Shown here: positions 1-11,930 of the stretch, piece by piece
Numbering within the stretch: position 1 is the first letter of the stretch
Layout: each line of letters begins with the position of its first letter
NCBI RefSeq assembly: GCF_026230105.1
Contig: NC_079482.1
Location: 15,252,001-15,316,000 of the forward strand
DNA: 64,000 bases
Direction of reading: 5' to 3'
Source: Diorhabda sublineata
Lineage: Eukaryota > Arthropoda > Insecta > Coleoptera > Chrysomelidae
Notes under the pieces: model-generated
Seen by the model: the letters and a program-made list of their open reading frames with translations, nothing else
What the model was told of the DNA's origin: nothing
Database searches by the model: none
Position numbers and translations under genes: made by a program

Positions 1-1353
1 ATTTATGAAAACATTTTGTTTGTTTTATTTCTGTAATGTGTTTGTAAGCTGATAAAATGAACTTATCTCTAATTATGTGAGCTCTTTGTTTTGGATAACC
101 TCATTATATGATGAGCTCTGTCTTTTATTTTTTTGAGAATATTTGTTCTATGCAGAGTTTCTAGATTTATCTTTAATTTAATAAATTATATTATATTTGC
201 AGCCACTACTACATTACTAAAAAGAAACAAATTTTGGAAACGATGGTTCAATTATATTGACCGCAGTCCTTTAATTGAGGTACTTCAAGGGAAAAATAAA
301 GAAAATATTGTCGTTATATCTATTCGTCAGATCAGGAATAAAGGTAATATGTTTTTTGACAATAAATTATCATTATTATAATAAAAAAAATATTATCATC
401 ATTATAAAAGCGAGAAGAATTTCATTATCTATGAGTTTTCATAATACTTAAATTTTTCAGAGATTTCTGCGGAATAATTTGTGAGGCAACAATGTTTAGT
501 ATAACTATCATAATATTATTTATTGTATGGTCAGAAAAAAGTAAATAACCGAAGAGTACGTGTTTAATCTTCATTCGTTCTCCCTTTCTATCACTTCCAG
601 TATATCTTGAGATCTTATCAAAGCTCGTTAGAGTTTTAAGGTTTCATTGGAAATCCAATAGCGTACCCAACTTGCTGAGCTCTCCGCAAGAATGGTAAAT
701 AAATTCTAGGACTCATTCGAAACCAACAGAGGATATTCGAATAAGATAAAAATTTTGTGTTAGTGTGCAGAAACCTTATAAAGCTATAGATATATATCAA
801 CTGTAAGAAGATATAAATGGAAAACAAATGATTGTACTTGATTATATCGATTTAATGTTTCCTACGTGATCTCATTCGAATAATTCGCTTGAAGATATTT
901 ATTTTTGAGTTATCATCTGCAAATAGACAATAATAAATGAAAATTTTGTTATTATTGCAAATTTTGAACAGTAACAGTACGTGACGTACGTTGCAAATAA
1001 ATTGAAATCACATTTGTGTCTTGTTCACAATGAGATAAGTACATTTATGAACATTTAGGTCACTTACAAAGATTATTTCAACGTCGTAATGGTTTTATGA
1101 GATAACGAATTATAATTTATTTATAAATACGACAGAATGAAATGGTTTTCGCTTCAATACCAGTTTTTTCACAAAATTACCTTCATGAAAGGCTTGCGTC
1201 TTTGTAAATATAGACAAAACCGTAATACAAAGCCTTTTAACCGACCTGAAAGCACTGAACTACTAGATAGTCTTGTTTCTAAGCTCAAGAAGAAATTATC
1301 TTATCCCTATACAACTTTATAGCTTCTCTTGAAAATTTCCCTATCACCATTAG
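1..1353. other. AT-rich stretch, no gene recognised
   Basis: Several open frames of 60-82 codons occur here (for example 133-381 + and 636-827 -). They are Lys/Ile/Phe-rich as expected of random AT-rich sequence and match nothing I know. The last 200 bases (about 1137-1353) may be the upstream part of the retrotransposon relic that follows, but I cannot align them to a domain. Confidence 0.6.
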
Positions 1354-2312
1354 GTGAATTGTAGCTCCACCACTTCACTTATCGATGTTAAAGATTTTCT
1401 GCGGCTTTCCTATTACTGTCACACGTTTTCTTACTTGAAAAACGGCTTCACACTACCAGTGCACAAAAAAGAAGATAAGAAAGACTTCAATAATTATAGG
1501 AAATTATCCCTGTTATGTACGCCGCTAAAACTTATCGATCAAATAATGGAAAACAAACTTCCAGTAGTAGAATCAACTTTGAAAAAGACGGAAGTGGATT
1601 TCGGAAAATCAGAAGCACACAAGATCCAATCCAATATACATTGCATTCCTAGGTATGGTAAAAGCTTCCAATGAAGAAGAATGTTAGCAGCAAATTAACG
1701 AAGGTTATTGAATGACTGACAAAGAAACGAGAAACAGAGTAATAAGCAGAAACATAGGAAACGCTCACAACACAAGATGGAGTGCGACAAAAAGGCAGTC
1801 TGATCCCATTACTATTGATAGCTTACATGTATGATTTAATTAAACGCTCAGAACAGGAAAATTAACAAAATCATATTGCACTACGACAATTAAAACGCAA
1901 CAATTTATTGAGAAGCGCCTAAAATCAGGAGGATCTACATAAAATTCAAACAGCGGGAATCAAACATTGACAGAGAGTCTGGATGAAAATGAACAGAAAG
2001 AAAGCCAAAGTGGGGTAGTAGCGAATATAGAAAAAATCGAAATCAGGGCTCTAGAAGAATTATAGAAGAAGTAAGTAGCTTCCAGTACTTAGGAATTATG
2101 CTGAAAGAAACCGGAAGACAGGATTTTTAATTGAACAATAGAATAGGGAAGACCGACAAGGTATGCTTTGCATTAAGCAAGTGGCTCATAAATAAAAAAA
2201 AAGTCCCCAAAGAAACAAAAATGAAAGTTTCCAAAGATACTTGCGGAAAAATTCTCACATACTGCTGTGAATCTTGGATATTGAAAGAGAAAAGAAAAGG
2301 TCATGAGTCTAA
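1354..2312 (+). pseudogene. Non-LTR retrotransposon relic (reverse transcriptase, RTE-like)
   Basis: Decayed polymerase of a LINE-type retrotransposon, which would copy its own RNA into a nicked target. What shows this: a frame at about 1455-1590 reads LPVHKKEDKKDFNNYRKLSL, the usual 'P..K.GDK.D..NYR.I.LL' entry to the reverse transcriptase domain. About 1785-1850 reads as a damaged 'RQ.GSL.PLL...YM..LI' block. About 2070-2290 reads SSFQYLGIMLKETG followed further on by LTYCCESWILKEK, the conserved segment downstream of the catalytic domain. Stops and frame changes separate these blocks, the catalytic Y/FADD box is not visible, and no endonuclease domain is recognisable upstream. Clade is inferred: RTE-like or a related group. 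The copy is dead. Confidence 0.72.
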
Positions 2313-2372
2313 GCCAACAATTTGGCGTAAGATTTTCTTTTGGACCTTTTAATATGTTTATGATTCGAAATA

Positions 2373-2501
2373 TTAGGTCTCTTAAATTGGTTTCTTCTAT
2401 ATATATTTTTCAGATTTGACGTTTCGACTTTCTTTAGTCGAAACATGAAATTTTTATAAGCCTTCAACAAATTATGGATAGAACTAATTTAAGAGACCTA
2501 A
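2373..2501. repeat. Small inverted-repeat structure A
   Basis: A perfect 16-base inverted repeat (TTAGGTCTCTTAAATT at 2373-2388 against its exact complement at 2486-2501) encloses about 97 bases. Inside is a shorter fold-back, TTTCGACT...AGTCGAAA (about 2422-2446). No coding potential. It could be a small fold-back or MITE-like element, or a hairpin from the 3' region of a retrotransposon. Confidence 0.65.
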
Positions 2502-2565
2502 AATCAAGAACATTTAAGAATAAAAATATCTTTAATTTCCTATTTCTTAGACCTTTCATATAAAA

Positions 2566-2723
2566 TTATGTTCCCAAATCGTCTTGATTCAAATCTCTTC
2601 TGTTATTGAATCAGTTTCTTTCTTTATTTTTGGAAATAGTTTGATAAAGACCGGAAATAAAATAGAGAAAAAATTAATTTCATAATAGATGAGACCTAAA
2701 TTCAAGACGATTTAGTAACATAA
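2566..2723. repeat. Small inverted-repeat structure B, related to A
   Basis: The left arm 2566-2597 and right arm 2691-2723 are imperfect reverse complements over about 32 bases, sharing AAATCGTCTTGA and TTATGTT at the outer ends. The inner end of the right arm (GAGACCTAAATTCAAGA, 2691-2707) closely matches the right end of structure A and its flank (GAGACCTAAAATCAAGA, about 2493-2509). The two neighbouring structures therefore share a sequence module. Confidence 0.6.
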
Positions 2724-3639
2724 TTGTATATAATTTTGATTATTTTCTCACTCACTGTTCATTAATTGTTATCACCAACCAAGTAATTGAGTTTGTTATA
2801 AAAAAATATATTGAGGTTTGATTGAATCGCCCATATATCCACCATTTTCCCATTATTTCAAATCTTATCAATACCGAAGTGAAAATTCCAGAATAAAACT
2901 AGAAATTTTATAAAAATATTCATTAAGGTCTATACCATTTGGCACTGCCCTTGTAATTCTGGTTAATAATCAAGGGGTTCACAGCACCATTTGCGTTAAA
3001 GTAGTGATATTAAAATTTAATTACATGATTCATTTCTTTTCCCAGATTTAAGGGGAAATATTCACTAATTCTCACCAATTCTACCAAAAGTGTTCTGGAA
3101 TTTAATAGTTCTAATGGCTGCTTTGTTTACGGACATTATGATGATTTCCTGTTTGCGAAAGTTCCTATCTAAATTGAACTGGGAACATTGAATACTTTTT
3201 TACATGAAAAATACTGAGTTTGTTACCTAGGTTTTCAGAGTATTAGGTTTTGGGCCCTGACTCCTCTATTCCGATTTAGTCTTAAGAATTAAGCTCTAAA
3301 AAAAGTTTAAAGTTTTTGTAATAAAAATAATAGAATTTATTATTTGATATTATAACATTTTATTATGTTATAATAAAAATAAATATTGTAATAATGACAC
3401 CAATACAATGCTTTTATTTTTGTAATTCTCTAAAAAACAGGGGAATAATGATCAGACTCCATGTTAATATTTGTTTAAAACAAAAATTATGTGTGAAGGT
3501 GTTTATTTTATTTTTTTATTTTCTTACTTTGAACTAACAATGAGTGGAACAAAATATTAAACATTTGAGAATTAGAATTACATTGTTTTTTCATAGTGTT
3601 ATAAGTCTTCAAACGTAAAAATTGCTCCCGTGTAAAATT
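2724..3639. other. No gene seen
   Basis: AT-rich sequence with no recognisable domain. One short AT hairpin is visible at about 3349-3373 (TTATAACAT, AT loop, ATGTTATAA). Confidence 0.6.
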
Positions 3640-4320
3640 TACTTTCTGTGAGGTTGATCGTTCTTCCCCTACACTCTTCATCTGTTCATTTCTCGTATAG
3701 TGTATGATCCACTAAATTATACAGTTGGTACTGAAGTAAATTTTTTCACAAAGCTGAACTACTTTGGTAGTCATCCTGAGGGATGTCCCAGGTTTCGTTA
3801 TTTTTCAAGGACAGTTTTGCTTTGGTAATTCTGTTTCTCGACATTCTAAGTGATGTTTATTCGCCACAGTTTCCAGTACCATGTGGATATGTGGGAGATT
3901 CATAATTACCTCTAGTGCATCTGTAAGGAATGATTTCATAGCCCCAGCTGCACATATGCCAGCCAGACCTTGTACCTTCGAGTCATGGTCCTTGTGGTAT
4001 TCAGCCAGACCTTGTACCTTCGAGACATGGTCCTTGTGGTATTCACACTAGTTCTAGTACTCCAAACCACCATTTTCCCTAGGAACCATAACGGACAATT
4101 TTTGGTTACGGTACAGGTTATGGACTAAGCTCAAGAGCCTGTGTACATCTGTTCTTGCTTTCTCAGTAATCTTCGGCACTCCTTCCCAGGATGTTCCTTT
4201 CTAGTCGAATGTGACGGTCTCTCCGTGTATCTTTGAAGACCCTCTAAAGAGAGTTTTGATGAGTAGTGGTTTCCAGACTTTTGATCTAACCATCGAGTAC
4301 GAGAGAAGAGAATACTAGTT
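3640..4320 (-). pseudogene. Non-LTR retrotransposon relic (region after RT, towards RNase H)
   Basis: Reading the minus strand, about 4220-4150 gives WEGVPKITEKARTDVHRLL. This resembles the segment after the reverse transcriptase in R1/I/Jockey-type LINEs, where a predicted '..W..H...I..KA...L' occurs. About 3975-3850 gives a 'SKVQGLAG..AAGAMKS..TDALEVIMNLPHIH' arrangement, which matches the 'L.KVQR.A...I.GA....PT.AL...L.L.PL...' block just before RNase H in those families. The copy is interrupted by frame changes and carries an internal 42-base tandem duplication that keeps the frame (listed separately). No catalytic reverse transcriptase box is present. The family assignment rests on two conserved blocks only. 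Confidence 0.55.
3960..4043. repeat. 42-bp tandem duplication inside the LINE relic
   Basis: Two head-to-tail copies of 42 bases (3960-4001 and 4002-4043) differ at one base. Because 42 is a multiple of three, the duplication adds 14 codons to the minus-strand retrotransposon frame without shifting it. It is far less diverged than its surroundings are decayed, so it is probably recent. Confidence 0.9.
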
Positions 4321-5399
4321 GTATACTTGTGATAACACTTTTCTCTGATCCGTCTAACGATTCATATCCCCGAACATTATATAGCCCAGAAACATACTCA
4401 ACATAGTTGCTCGTCGATAGTTTTTTAAGCCGCTTAATGCAGTGTTGTACATCTTTTTTTTTATACTCACCAGTCTGAGTCCCTCGAGAGCTTGTCAGTT
4501 ATTGCAGCTCATATAATTTTGTGTGTTCTTTTGATTTCGGTTAATTATTATGTATTAAGTGCTTTAAATGTTATGACTAATGTTCCGAGCTTGAAAATCT
4601 CCTCCAATCTCAGCTAAAATATTTCTAGTATATACTTCTAAGTCTAGAAAATCTCATGTTATTTTATTGAGGTATTTATGAAGAACATATTTTGAATCGG
4701 GATTTGGTCAACTGTGTGATATGCATTATTATGAATCCCCTTAATTAAATGTGAAGTTAACAATTGCACACAGGGTATTACGTGACTTGATGAAAATAAT
4801 TCAGGAGTGAGTATACAACGTGAAAATAATGATGATACATCAAAAAAAATTTCTCATACGTCACCCCGTTTCTGAGTTACATGCCTTTAAGCTGGGAAAA
4901 TGAGAACTTAACTTTGAGTATATTTTCTGAATCATACATTCAAACATTTTGAATTTTTAATAGATGATTACGTATGTCCACTTAGTGTGTTTGACGGAAT
5001 GAATATTCCTACACAACTATCTGAAGGCCAGGGGCAGCTCATGCCCAATGATTAACAATCAGTAACTTTTACAGGGACAAACTGTGCATCTAAAGATGGC
5101 AAACATAGATTGTTCAATCGATTTTTCAACAAGAAAGTGCTCTTCCTTCAACTCGATAAGATTCATGGTTTAGGAGTTATGTAGATTCTCAGATCGTTGT
5201 ACATGTCATGGAAAACGTTCGCCATAAAGAGACATTCTGAAGAGAATCATCCATACATTGTGATTATTTATTGGAAATACTTACATGAGGTATCGAAACA
5301 CATTTATACATTTCTAATTTAACTGTATACTGTCGGACATTGTGTTACTTAGATAAAGAGCAAATTGAAACATAGAAAAATTTAGTTTTTTAGGCAAAA
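4321..5399. other. No gene seen
   Basis: Mixed AT-rich sequence. The first 200 bases have slightly higher GC and may be more of the retrotransposon on the minus strand, but no domain can be aligned. The rest shows nothing recognisable. Confidence 0.5.
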
Positions 5400-5605
5400 T
5401 CATCAATTAAAAACAGAAACATTTCGTTCCTTGTGCTTACTGGTGTTACATAAACCAAGCTTATATGTGAATTATGGGAATTGATGAAACCGTCTCTTGT
5501 GAAACCAGCTTCATCACTAAACAGTATTTTTCCATCAAATGTATTATCAAGTTTATATTCATCTAGAAACCAACGACCGTAGGTTAGTCTTGCTAAATAA
5601 TCTTT
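5400..5605 (-). pseudogene. DDE transposase fragment (IS630/mariner superfamily)
   Basis: The minus strand from about 5605 reads in one frame through FDGKILFSDEAGFTRDGFIN and then SHNSH. This is the 'ILF.DEA.FTRDG..N.HN.H.W' block around a catalytic Asp in a group of insect DDE transposases of the IS630-Tc1-mariner superfamily. About 60 residues are readable before homology fades. Neither the N-terminal DNA-binding domain nor the other catalytic residues are visible. The sequence GGAACACCCTATATA at about 5896-5910 resembles a transposon end on the upstream side of this reading direction, so 5606-5912 may be the rest of the same relic. Confidence 0.68.
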
Positions 5606-7814
5606 GATATTATGTAGTAAAAATGTTTATATATCTATTCATTAGTGTCAAAGAAATCTCAATTATGTTCTTATACCTCCTGTTATTATTACCAAGAAAT
5701 AAATACAATTCATGATAATTCTCTTTAGAATGTTTCGTTATGGCCAAAGGTTTCCTGGGCATGTACAAAGAATAACTTTTCGTTAAAAAGACATTGAAAA
5801 ATTTATTTTTGCTATGTTTAGATTGTACAAATTTTTATGTGACAGCATTATTTTTATATCATCTACTCACTTCCAATTTTTTTGCATCAAGTCCCGGAAC
5901 ACCCTATATAATGAATTTGAAAGTGGAACAGTTCAGAAATCTATTCTCCACCAACGACTAAAATGGGAGTAGTTGATATGCGAATAGAGAAAATTCCTTT
6001 TTATGAAATTATTCATCCAAAATTCTCTTCGATTCAATTCGATGATGGTTTTTGTGAAACCCATTTTGTGAAATTTTCATATTCAATAATGTACTCTAGT
6101 AGTGATTATACATGTAATGGCAAATTTTCCCCTCTTTTTTGCCAAAACCAAACTATGAACACTCGATAAATATGGCAGAGATAAATTCTCAGTCAGGAAC
6201 TTATTTATTATTCTGTTATTCTGAAAATTTAAATGATAAATGCATTTTTTCCGATTCCTAGATCCAAATCACATATTTTTAAATATTAAACCGACTCATT
6301 CCATCCTTTATAATACACAAATTCTAATATTATCTAAGCATTCTTAGAACTAACCGACAATATATGAAACAATTTCCATCCCACACACTTCCTAGGCCTT
6401 GTAACATCAGTATCTCCGACTGGAGATTCTTCCTTTGGAAGTGATAAAATATCAAAAAATCCTTTTGATTAATTGACTTAATTAAAATTAAAAAACTATC
6501 GAATCGATATAAATTACTGGCAACAATAGAAAAAGTTTACGCAAATGGTGAAATTATAGAAACTAGTAATAAAATCGACTTCATATCCAAGAGAGCACAA
6601 CAAATAGAAATCAGTAAATCAAAAACCATTTAGCCATTTATATTGTGATTAGTTGCTTTCTTGATTTGAGCTAGACTCCAACTTGGCAGCTACAGAACAG
6701 CGAGTGTCAAGAATAGAATTACCACAATTTTATCAATATATACAGAAGGTTTCACCTTGGTGTGCGTTGTAGATAGAGGACGTTCTAAAATTGACAATGA
6801 GATTTTATTGAAATTTATTTATAAAGTGGTAGGTCGAGTCCTCTAAAAAGTTGAACGTACTAATAAAACAGAAGTGTCTAATTAGTAACAATACTTAAAC
6901 GAATGAATATAAAGAAGACTTGATGATAAACGTATCAGGCCGATTAACACGTTATTACACTACTTAATGTCAAATGTGAAACTGATAAAATACAAAATAC
7001 CCTAAGATCAAAACCAAACCTTACCGAACCTAACTAAACCCAATTCAATCAGAATATGAAATGTATCGGCGTGAGTGAAGCTAAAGATTTGATAGGTAAG
7101 ATAATTTCTTATTTTTAAAATGAAAATTTCTTTTCACCAAATCATGGAGTCTAAGGAGAATAAGAAGAGGGAAATAGAACAAGTGTCCAGTTGTATACGA
7201 TAAATTAAGTTCAGAAACCTTATAGAAAGGCGCTGGTGTAGACAAAGGGTGTAGTATGAATGAACCAATTTTAGATGACTCGTAGTTAAAAAAAATTGAT
7301 ATCAATGTTCGTTATAGAAAATTTCAACAGCTTGTTCTATAGAAAAATTGGATTCAATGTTTCAATGTTTTTGATTATTTCATACCGTGTATACTTTACT
7401 GCTAACATCATTTTATGCTAAAGCTTTCTATGAGCTTTTCAAAATATTTTTAGCTGTATTTGGAATTAACATTCAATACGAAATATTTTGGAATTAGTGA
7501 AGCTCATTGGCTTTTTCGAAACTAATATCCCATCAAAAATCGCAATTCGACATACGACTAGTTATTACCCTTATACAATGGTATAAGCTTTTAAGCTGAT
7601 AACATGATTCTATGTAACGAAATGTAACGGATTCCACAAAATATCATGCTGCAGTATATTAAAACAAAGCCGATTACGTACAATAAATACTGAAACAGTT
7701 GGTAATTGTAAATTTCCAGCAATGTAGATACACATAAACAAGTATTTGGGAGAGGGCTTCGAAATTTCATGGTTGATTTGGTAAGATCGTTGGATGAATT
7801 TCTCAAGAAAATAT

Positions 7815-7821
<7 letters not shown>
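5606..7821. other. No gene seen
   Basis: AT-rich with only short random-looking frames (68-74 codons at 5963-6169 + and 7081-7305 -). The first 300 bases may belong to the DDE relic. Nothing else is recognised. Confidence 0.55.

Positions 7822-7877
<56 letters not shown>
7822..7877. repeat. (TA)28 microsatellite
   Basis: An uninterrupted alternating TA run of 56 bases. It is read as Ile-Tyr repeats in overlapping minus-strand frames, which are therefore not genes. Confidence 0.97.
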
Positions 7878-7880
<3 letters not shown>

Positions 7881-8649
7881 TTGTAACGAAGTCCTTGCCC
7901 TCTATATAATTGTATAATGAGCTGTCTCTCATTGGGAACGTGGCAATGAAACACCAAGGTGGACTAACTTCAATATATTTTTCGAGATTCCGAATATCTA
8001 CGTATTCATTGTCTGGGACTGAAATTATGGTCAAATGCAATATAAGAAATATGTATGAATTTATAAAAATCACGTAATTGCGAGCCATTGTTGATGTTAA
8101 TATCGACAAAAAGGTCGATTTAGATCAAACTTTTTATAGAAGTTGTGATTCAATATTCGTCGAGGCATTAGCCAGAAAAGTAGTTGTTTTCTTCTTGGAA
8201 GAACGGCGGAATACATTTTCGAAATATTGAATTTTGGCATAAATACATTGTATAATCAATTACACTGAGTTTAAATATTTGAATATAAATTTACTTCAAT
8301 AAACACTTGAATAACCACAGAAATTATCTGTACGATAATTTGTAAGTGGCGACATAATTTATTAGAGAAAAATTAAATGAATACATAAGAGCATTTTTGC
8401 ACTAATTCCTAAATTTATCTAAGTTAATTGTTATATACATATAAGAAATTAAACAAAACAAAAAAGTGAAGAAAGTTTTGTTATTATTATTATAATATAA
8501 AATCATTATTAAATAAGTATGACATTTCAATAAATGTACGTTCTCAGTTTTATCTCCATTTAGATATTGTAATATTGTATTAAATTGACGTGTAAATAAT
8601 GTATTTAACGGATATCTAATACTTTAGCTTCGATGTAAAATTTATTGAA
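7878..8649. other. No gene seen
   Basis: AT-rich; the minus-strand frames ending in this interval owe their length to the adjacent TA repeat. No domain recognised. Confidence 0.55.
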
Positions 8650-9640
8650 ATTTATTTTGCTCAATTTGTAGTGCCTCATATTATGTTTTTGAAACACCTC
8701 CCCAGCCTATGATTCCATAACTTGACGTGTTTCCACTTAGCTATGATAAACCATTATCTCATTTGTATTCAAAAATTCAACAATTTTTTAAAACTATATA
8801 GAATGCTCCTAATTTTTTTGTTAAGTAGTCTACATGAGTTTCGCATCGAAAAGTACAATCTAACATTATTCCCAAATACTTAATTTTATTTGCTGGTTTT
8901 ATTTTGAAAGAGCTGTCTCGAGGCTGCCGAATGGTAGGTAAGCTGTTGTCTTGAAACTTATCGATAATAATCTATAGTCCAACTAAGTTTTAATTTTCAC
9001 AAAATCCCTTTCAATTTTCAATTTAAAGTTGTACCAGTTTGTGTCTATATATACGATCACAGTATCATCAGCTTTGTCCCATCTTCTCCATTAAAAAAAT
9101 ATTATTCATGTAAATAATGAATAACAATCGGTCCAAGATCGTTCCTTTAGGCACTCAACATGTCACTTCTTTTGTTATGCTTATTTTGTCTCTTATTTTG
9201 ACCTGTTGTTTTCGATTCTCCAGATAACTTCTAAAAAAACTATATGCTGGACCTCTGATTTTTAGGTCCCCGAAGGTTTATTGTAAAATTAAATGATTGA
9301 CAGTGGCGGAAGCGTTTGACAAATCAATATGCATTCGTAAATATTATTTGATAATAGGTGAATTACATTATCAGTTGATTTATGATTTCTAAATACAAAA
9401 TTAAGAATTTGAAAGTAGATTATTTCACGATAATTTGCTTCATCATTCCTTTCTGCAGATTTGAAAATTGGTACTACAACACTGCTTTTAAATGCTTTTG
9501 TAAATTGCCCTGTTTCTAGTGAAGTGTTTATTTTATTGAAGTGAGTGGATGACTTATGTAATCCACTATAATTTTTAGCGTTTCAGCACTGATATCATCT
9601 TACCTAGGATTTCTTGGGTTTCAACTCATAACTCAGTATC
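8650..9640 (-). pseudogene. Non-LTR retrotransposon relic (reverse transcriptase, CR1/Jockey-like)
   Basis: Read on the minus strand in order: a block with VVVPIFKSAERNDEANYR (around 9480-9420), matching the 'V.PI.K.G....NYR' entry of reverse transcriptase; FRNHKSTDNVIHLLSNNIY (about 9390-9340), matching 'GFR...ST..AI..L...I'; VPKGTILDRLLFIIYMNNIF (about 9160-9100), the 'G.PQGS.LGPLLF..Y.ND' motif; KADDTVIVY (about 9080-9050), the position of the catalytic Y/FADD box with its first residue changed; and a C-terminal KIRSILYSFKKLLNF block (about 8810-8770). Stops and frameshifts lie between blocks, so no protein is made. The order and spacing fit one truncated insertion in CR1/Jockey style. The 3' tail is not identified. 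Confidence 0.78.
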
Positions 9641-10614
9641 AATTGTACAGAAGACTGAGAGAAAATAATCAATAAAAATGATATTGATAATGAATAAATA
9701 CTTCTTTTCAAATCTCGTTTCATAATTCTACATCTAGAACGTTCGTTTAAAAGAGCTATTCAATGTAATTACTTGTTTTAATAACAAAAAATTAATAGAT
9801 ATGAACTGATGGAAAAGTGATTTTAATGATGTTTCGATTTCTGCTTGAATGAATTTTGATTGATTTTAGAAAAAATTTTGTAACGCACCGATTATAAACA
9901 ATTTAATCATAATTAACATTACTTTCCTTAACAATGTTGATAAAGTTGTTTGTTCTCAAGATAAATGATGAATAATGATTCAGGAGACAGAGGGTCTGAT
10001 GTAGCATATGAGTCAGAGAGAGGCGGATATACTTGATAGGATGAGCGATACATAATTGCGAGCATTTGCATATTTCAGTTTATTTTTTAATATATTTTCA
10101 TGGATCAGTAGTACCCAAATTTGATATTTTTCGAGTCTTTAGAAATTCATATTTCTAAAATAATTAACTTTGTTGTGAAAAGACAAGGGATCTTTTTTAT
10201 TTCCGATTTAATCAGGAATGAAAGAATTATGTTGCCAGTTGAAAAATTAAAACTCCTTGCAATTGTTTGAACAATTTCGGTTTGAGCAATATAGCATGAG
10301 GTTACTCCCCATAACAGTATGAATTACTTTCAAAAAATTCAATATACGCGCCGTTAGTAAAATTCAAATTCTCCTAAACTTTATTGAAAATGTCATATTA
10401 GTATGTCCGTCAGTCCAGGTGGACTCATCATCTCCACTGTTTACCAAAGAAAACATAGAATCGTAAACATAAATGTATTTCTATCGGCCGAAGCTGTCAA
10501 AAGGAGTATGTACACAATTTCTTCGAAACATTCCTGCCAGACGGTCTGCGATAAGCAGTGGCATCTTTTGGTGAGATTCATTTAACTCATAAATTTCTTT
10601 AAATTAATAGAACT
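9641..10614. other. No gene seen
   Basis: AT-rich sequence. A 60-codon frame at 10403-10585 is not recognised. The interval just before 10615 is the expected place for the 5' end of the transposon that follows, but no terminal repeat could be paired. Confidence 0.5.
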
Positions 10615-11547
10615 ATGGCGTTCTTCAGACCGTGGGCGAATGAAATAATGAAATTGCAGTGTAATGAGAATAAAGGCAGGTATGAATATTATAATAAAAA
10701 TTTAGACATAGAAAAACAACAAGTTATTTTGAATATATTCGATTATTTGAAAAAGGAAAATATTCATCAATCTGATAATGCAATCATAATGAGAATTGCT
10801 GAATTAACTGGGGTAAATAAATTTTCCATTTATCGTGTAGTCATGATAGGGTTTACTGTGGATCATTCATACAACCGAAAAACATGTACAGAAAAACTGA
10901 AATCAGTTGACAAAGCAGTTCAAGATTTTATAAGTAGGACAATTTATAGTTTATATAAGGATAAAAGGATTGCGACATTAGAAGTAATACAGCAAAAGGT
11001 AGCAGATTATCCAGAATACAATTATACCAGTTTAGAAACATTGCGTCTAGTTTTGTCAGCATGTGGTATTAAACACAAAAAACTAAATAAACGGATGGCA
11101 GTAACGCAATCGTCAAAGATAGTTAGATGTCAAAAATATTACTTGCGTCAGATAAGAGACTACCGAAGTTCTAATAAACACATAATTTATCTAGATGAAA
11201 CAAGGTTTATTAGTCACGATGTAGTGAATTTCGTTTGGGTTGACAATGGTGAAAACTGCTGTTTGAATGGGCCATGTTCTAAAGTCAAACGCGTTATAAT
11301 AGTACATGCTGGAAACAAAGACGTTTCGTGCCTAATGCTTCATTAATATCTGTTAGAAAAATTGAAAACTGAATAGCTGATTAGCATGAAGATATGATAG
11401 CAGAATTATTTGAGAAGTGATTTGATGAACAGCTTTTACCTAACATTTCACCACAGTAAGTAATCGTTATGGACAACGCATCCTATCACTCGTGGCAACT
11501 CCTAAAGATACCAAATAGTTGTAGTAACAAAGCTCAATTTTTAGCTT
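10615..11547 (+). pseudogene. IS630/DDE_3-type transposase, N-terminal 243 codons open, C-terminal part decayed
   Basis: The open frame 10615-11346 starts with ATG and has 243 residues. Residues about 30-80 look like a helix-turn-helix region (ending in TGVNKFSIYRVV). Residues about 190-200 give IIYLDETRF, the first catalytic Asp motif of the IS630-Tc1-mariner superfamily, followed by GPCSKVKRVIIVHAGNKD, which I recognise from uncharacterised insect transposase-like proteins. A one-base shift near 11322-11328 moves homology to the third frame, where VPNASLIS, then EDMIAELFEK, FDEQLLPNISPQ and VIVMDNASYHS (second catalytic Asp, about 11468-11500) follow, interrupted by four stops. Homology ends near 11547, before the third acidic residue. 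Function would be cut-and-paste transposition. This copy cannot make a full enzyme, although the N-terminal part could in principle be translated. Confidence 0.8.
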
Positions 11548-11858
11548 GATATTGGAATTGGAATTGAAATGTTTCTATTTTCTTTTGTTATATTTGCAAA
11601 GAATTTATTTTCCTTTATGGTTTTTGCTTTGAAATTTAAAAGGACTCGGTTCAGGTCTGGTACCCTGTTTATACCAAACGCCCTTAAAGGTAGGTACATT
11701 CACGTTTTATAATTTAATATTTAGTTGTAGCAAGTTAACAAGATAAATCAATGATTTTTTTCCAAGTTTCAATTAGGCCTACAATTACATGCATCTGTCT
11801 AAATAACAGCGTATAATGCCGTCAAATTTATATTGCTTTTAAACAAATACTTTTCCGC

Positions 11859-11861
<3 letters not shown>
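11548..11861. other. No gene seen
   Basis: Short AT-rich spacer between the transposase relic and the TA repeat. Confidence 0.5.

Positions 11862-11925
<64 letters not shown>
11862..11925. repeat. (AT)32 microsatellite
   Basis: Uninterrupted alternating AT run of 64 bases, the longer of the two dinucleotide arrays in the window. Confidence 0.97.

Positions 11926-11930
<5 letters not shown>

Noticed and set aside
3960..4043. Short direct repeats as a CRISPR-like array
   Set aside because: Only two adjacent copies with no spacers, inside a eukaryotic retrotransposon relic.
7610..8109. Minus-strand frames of 96-115 codons
   Set aside because: Their length comes from the TA repeat 7822-7877, which reads as Ile-Tyr repeats without stops.
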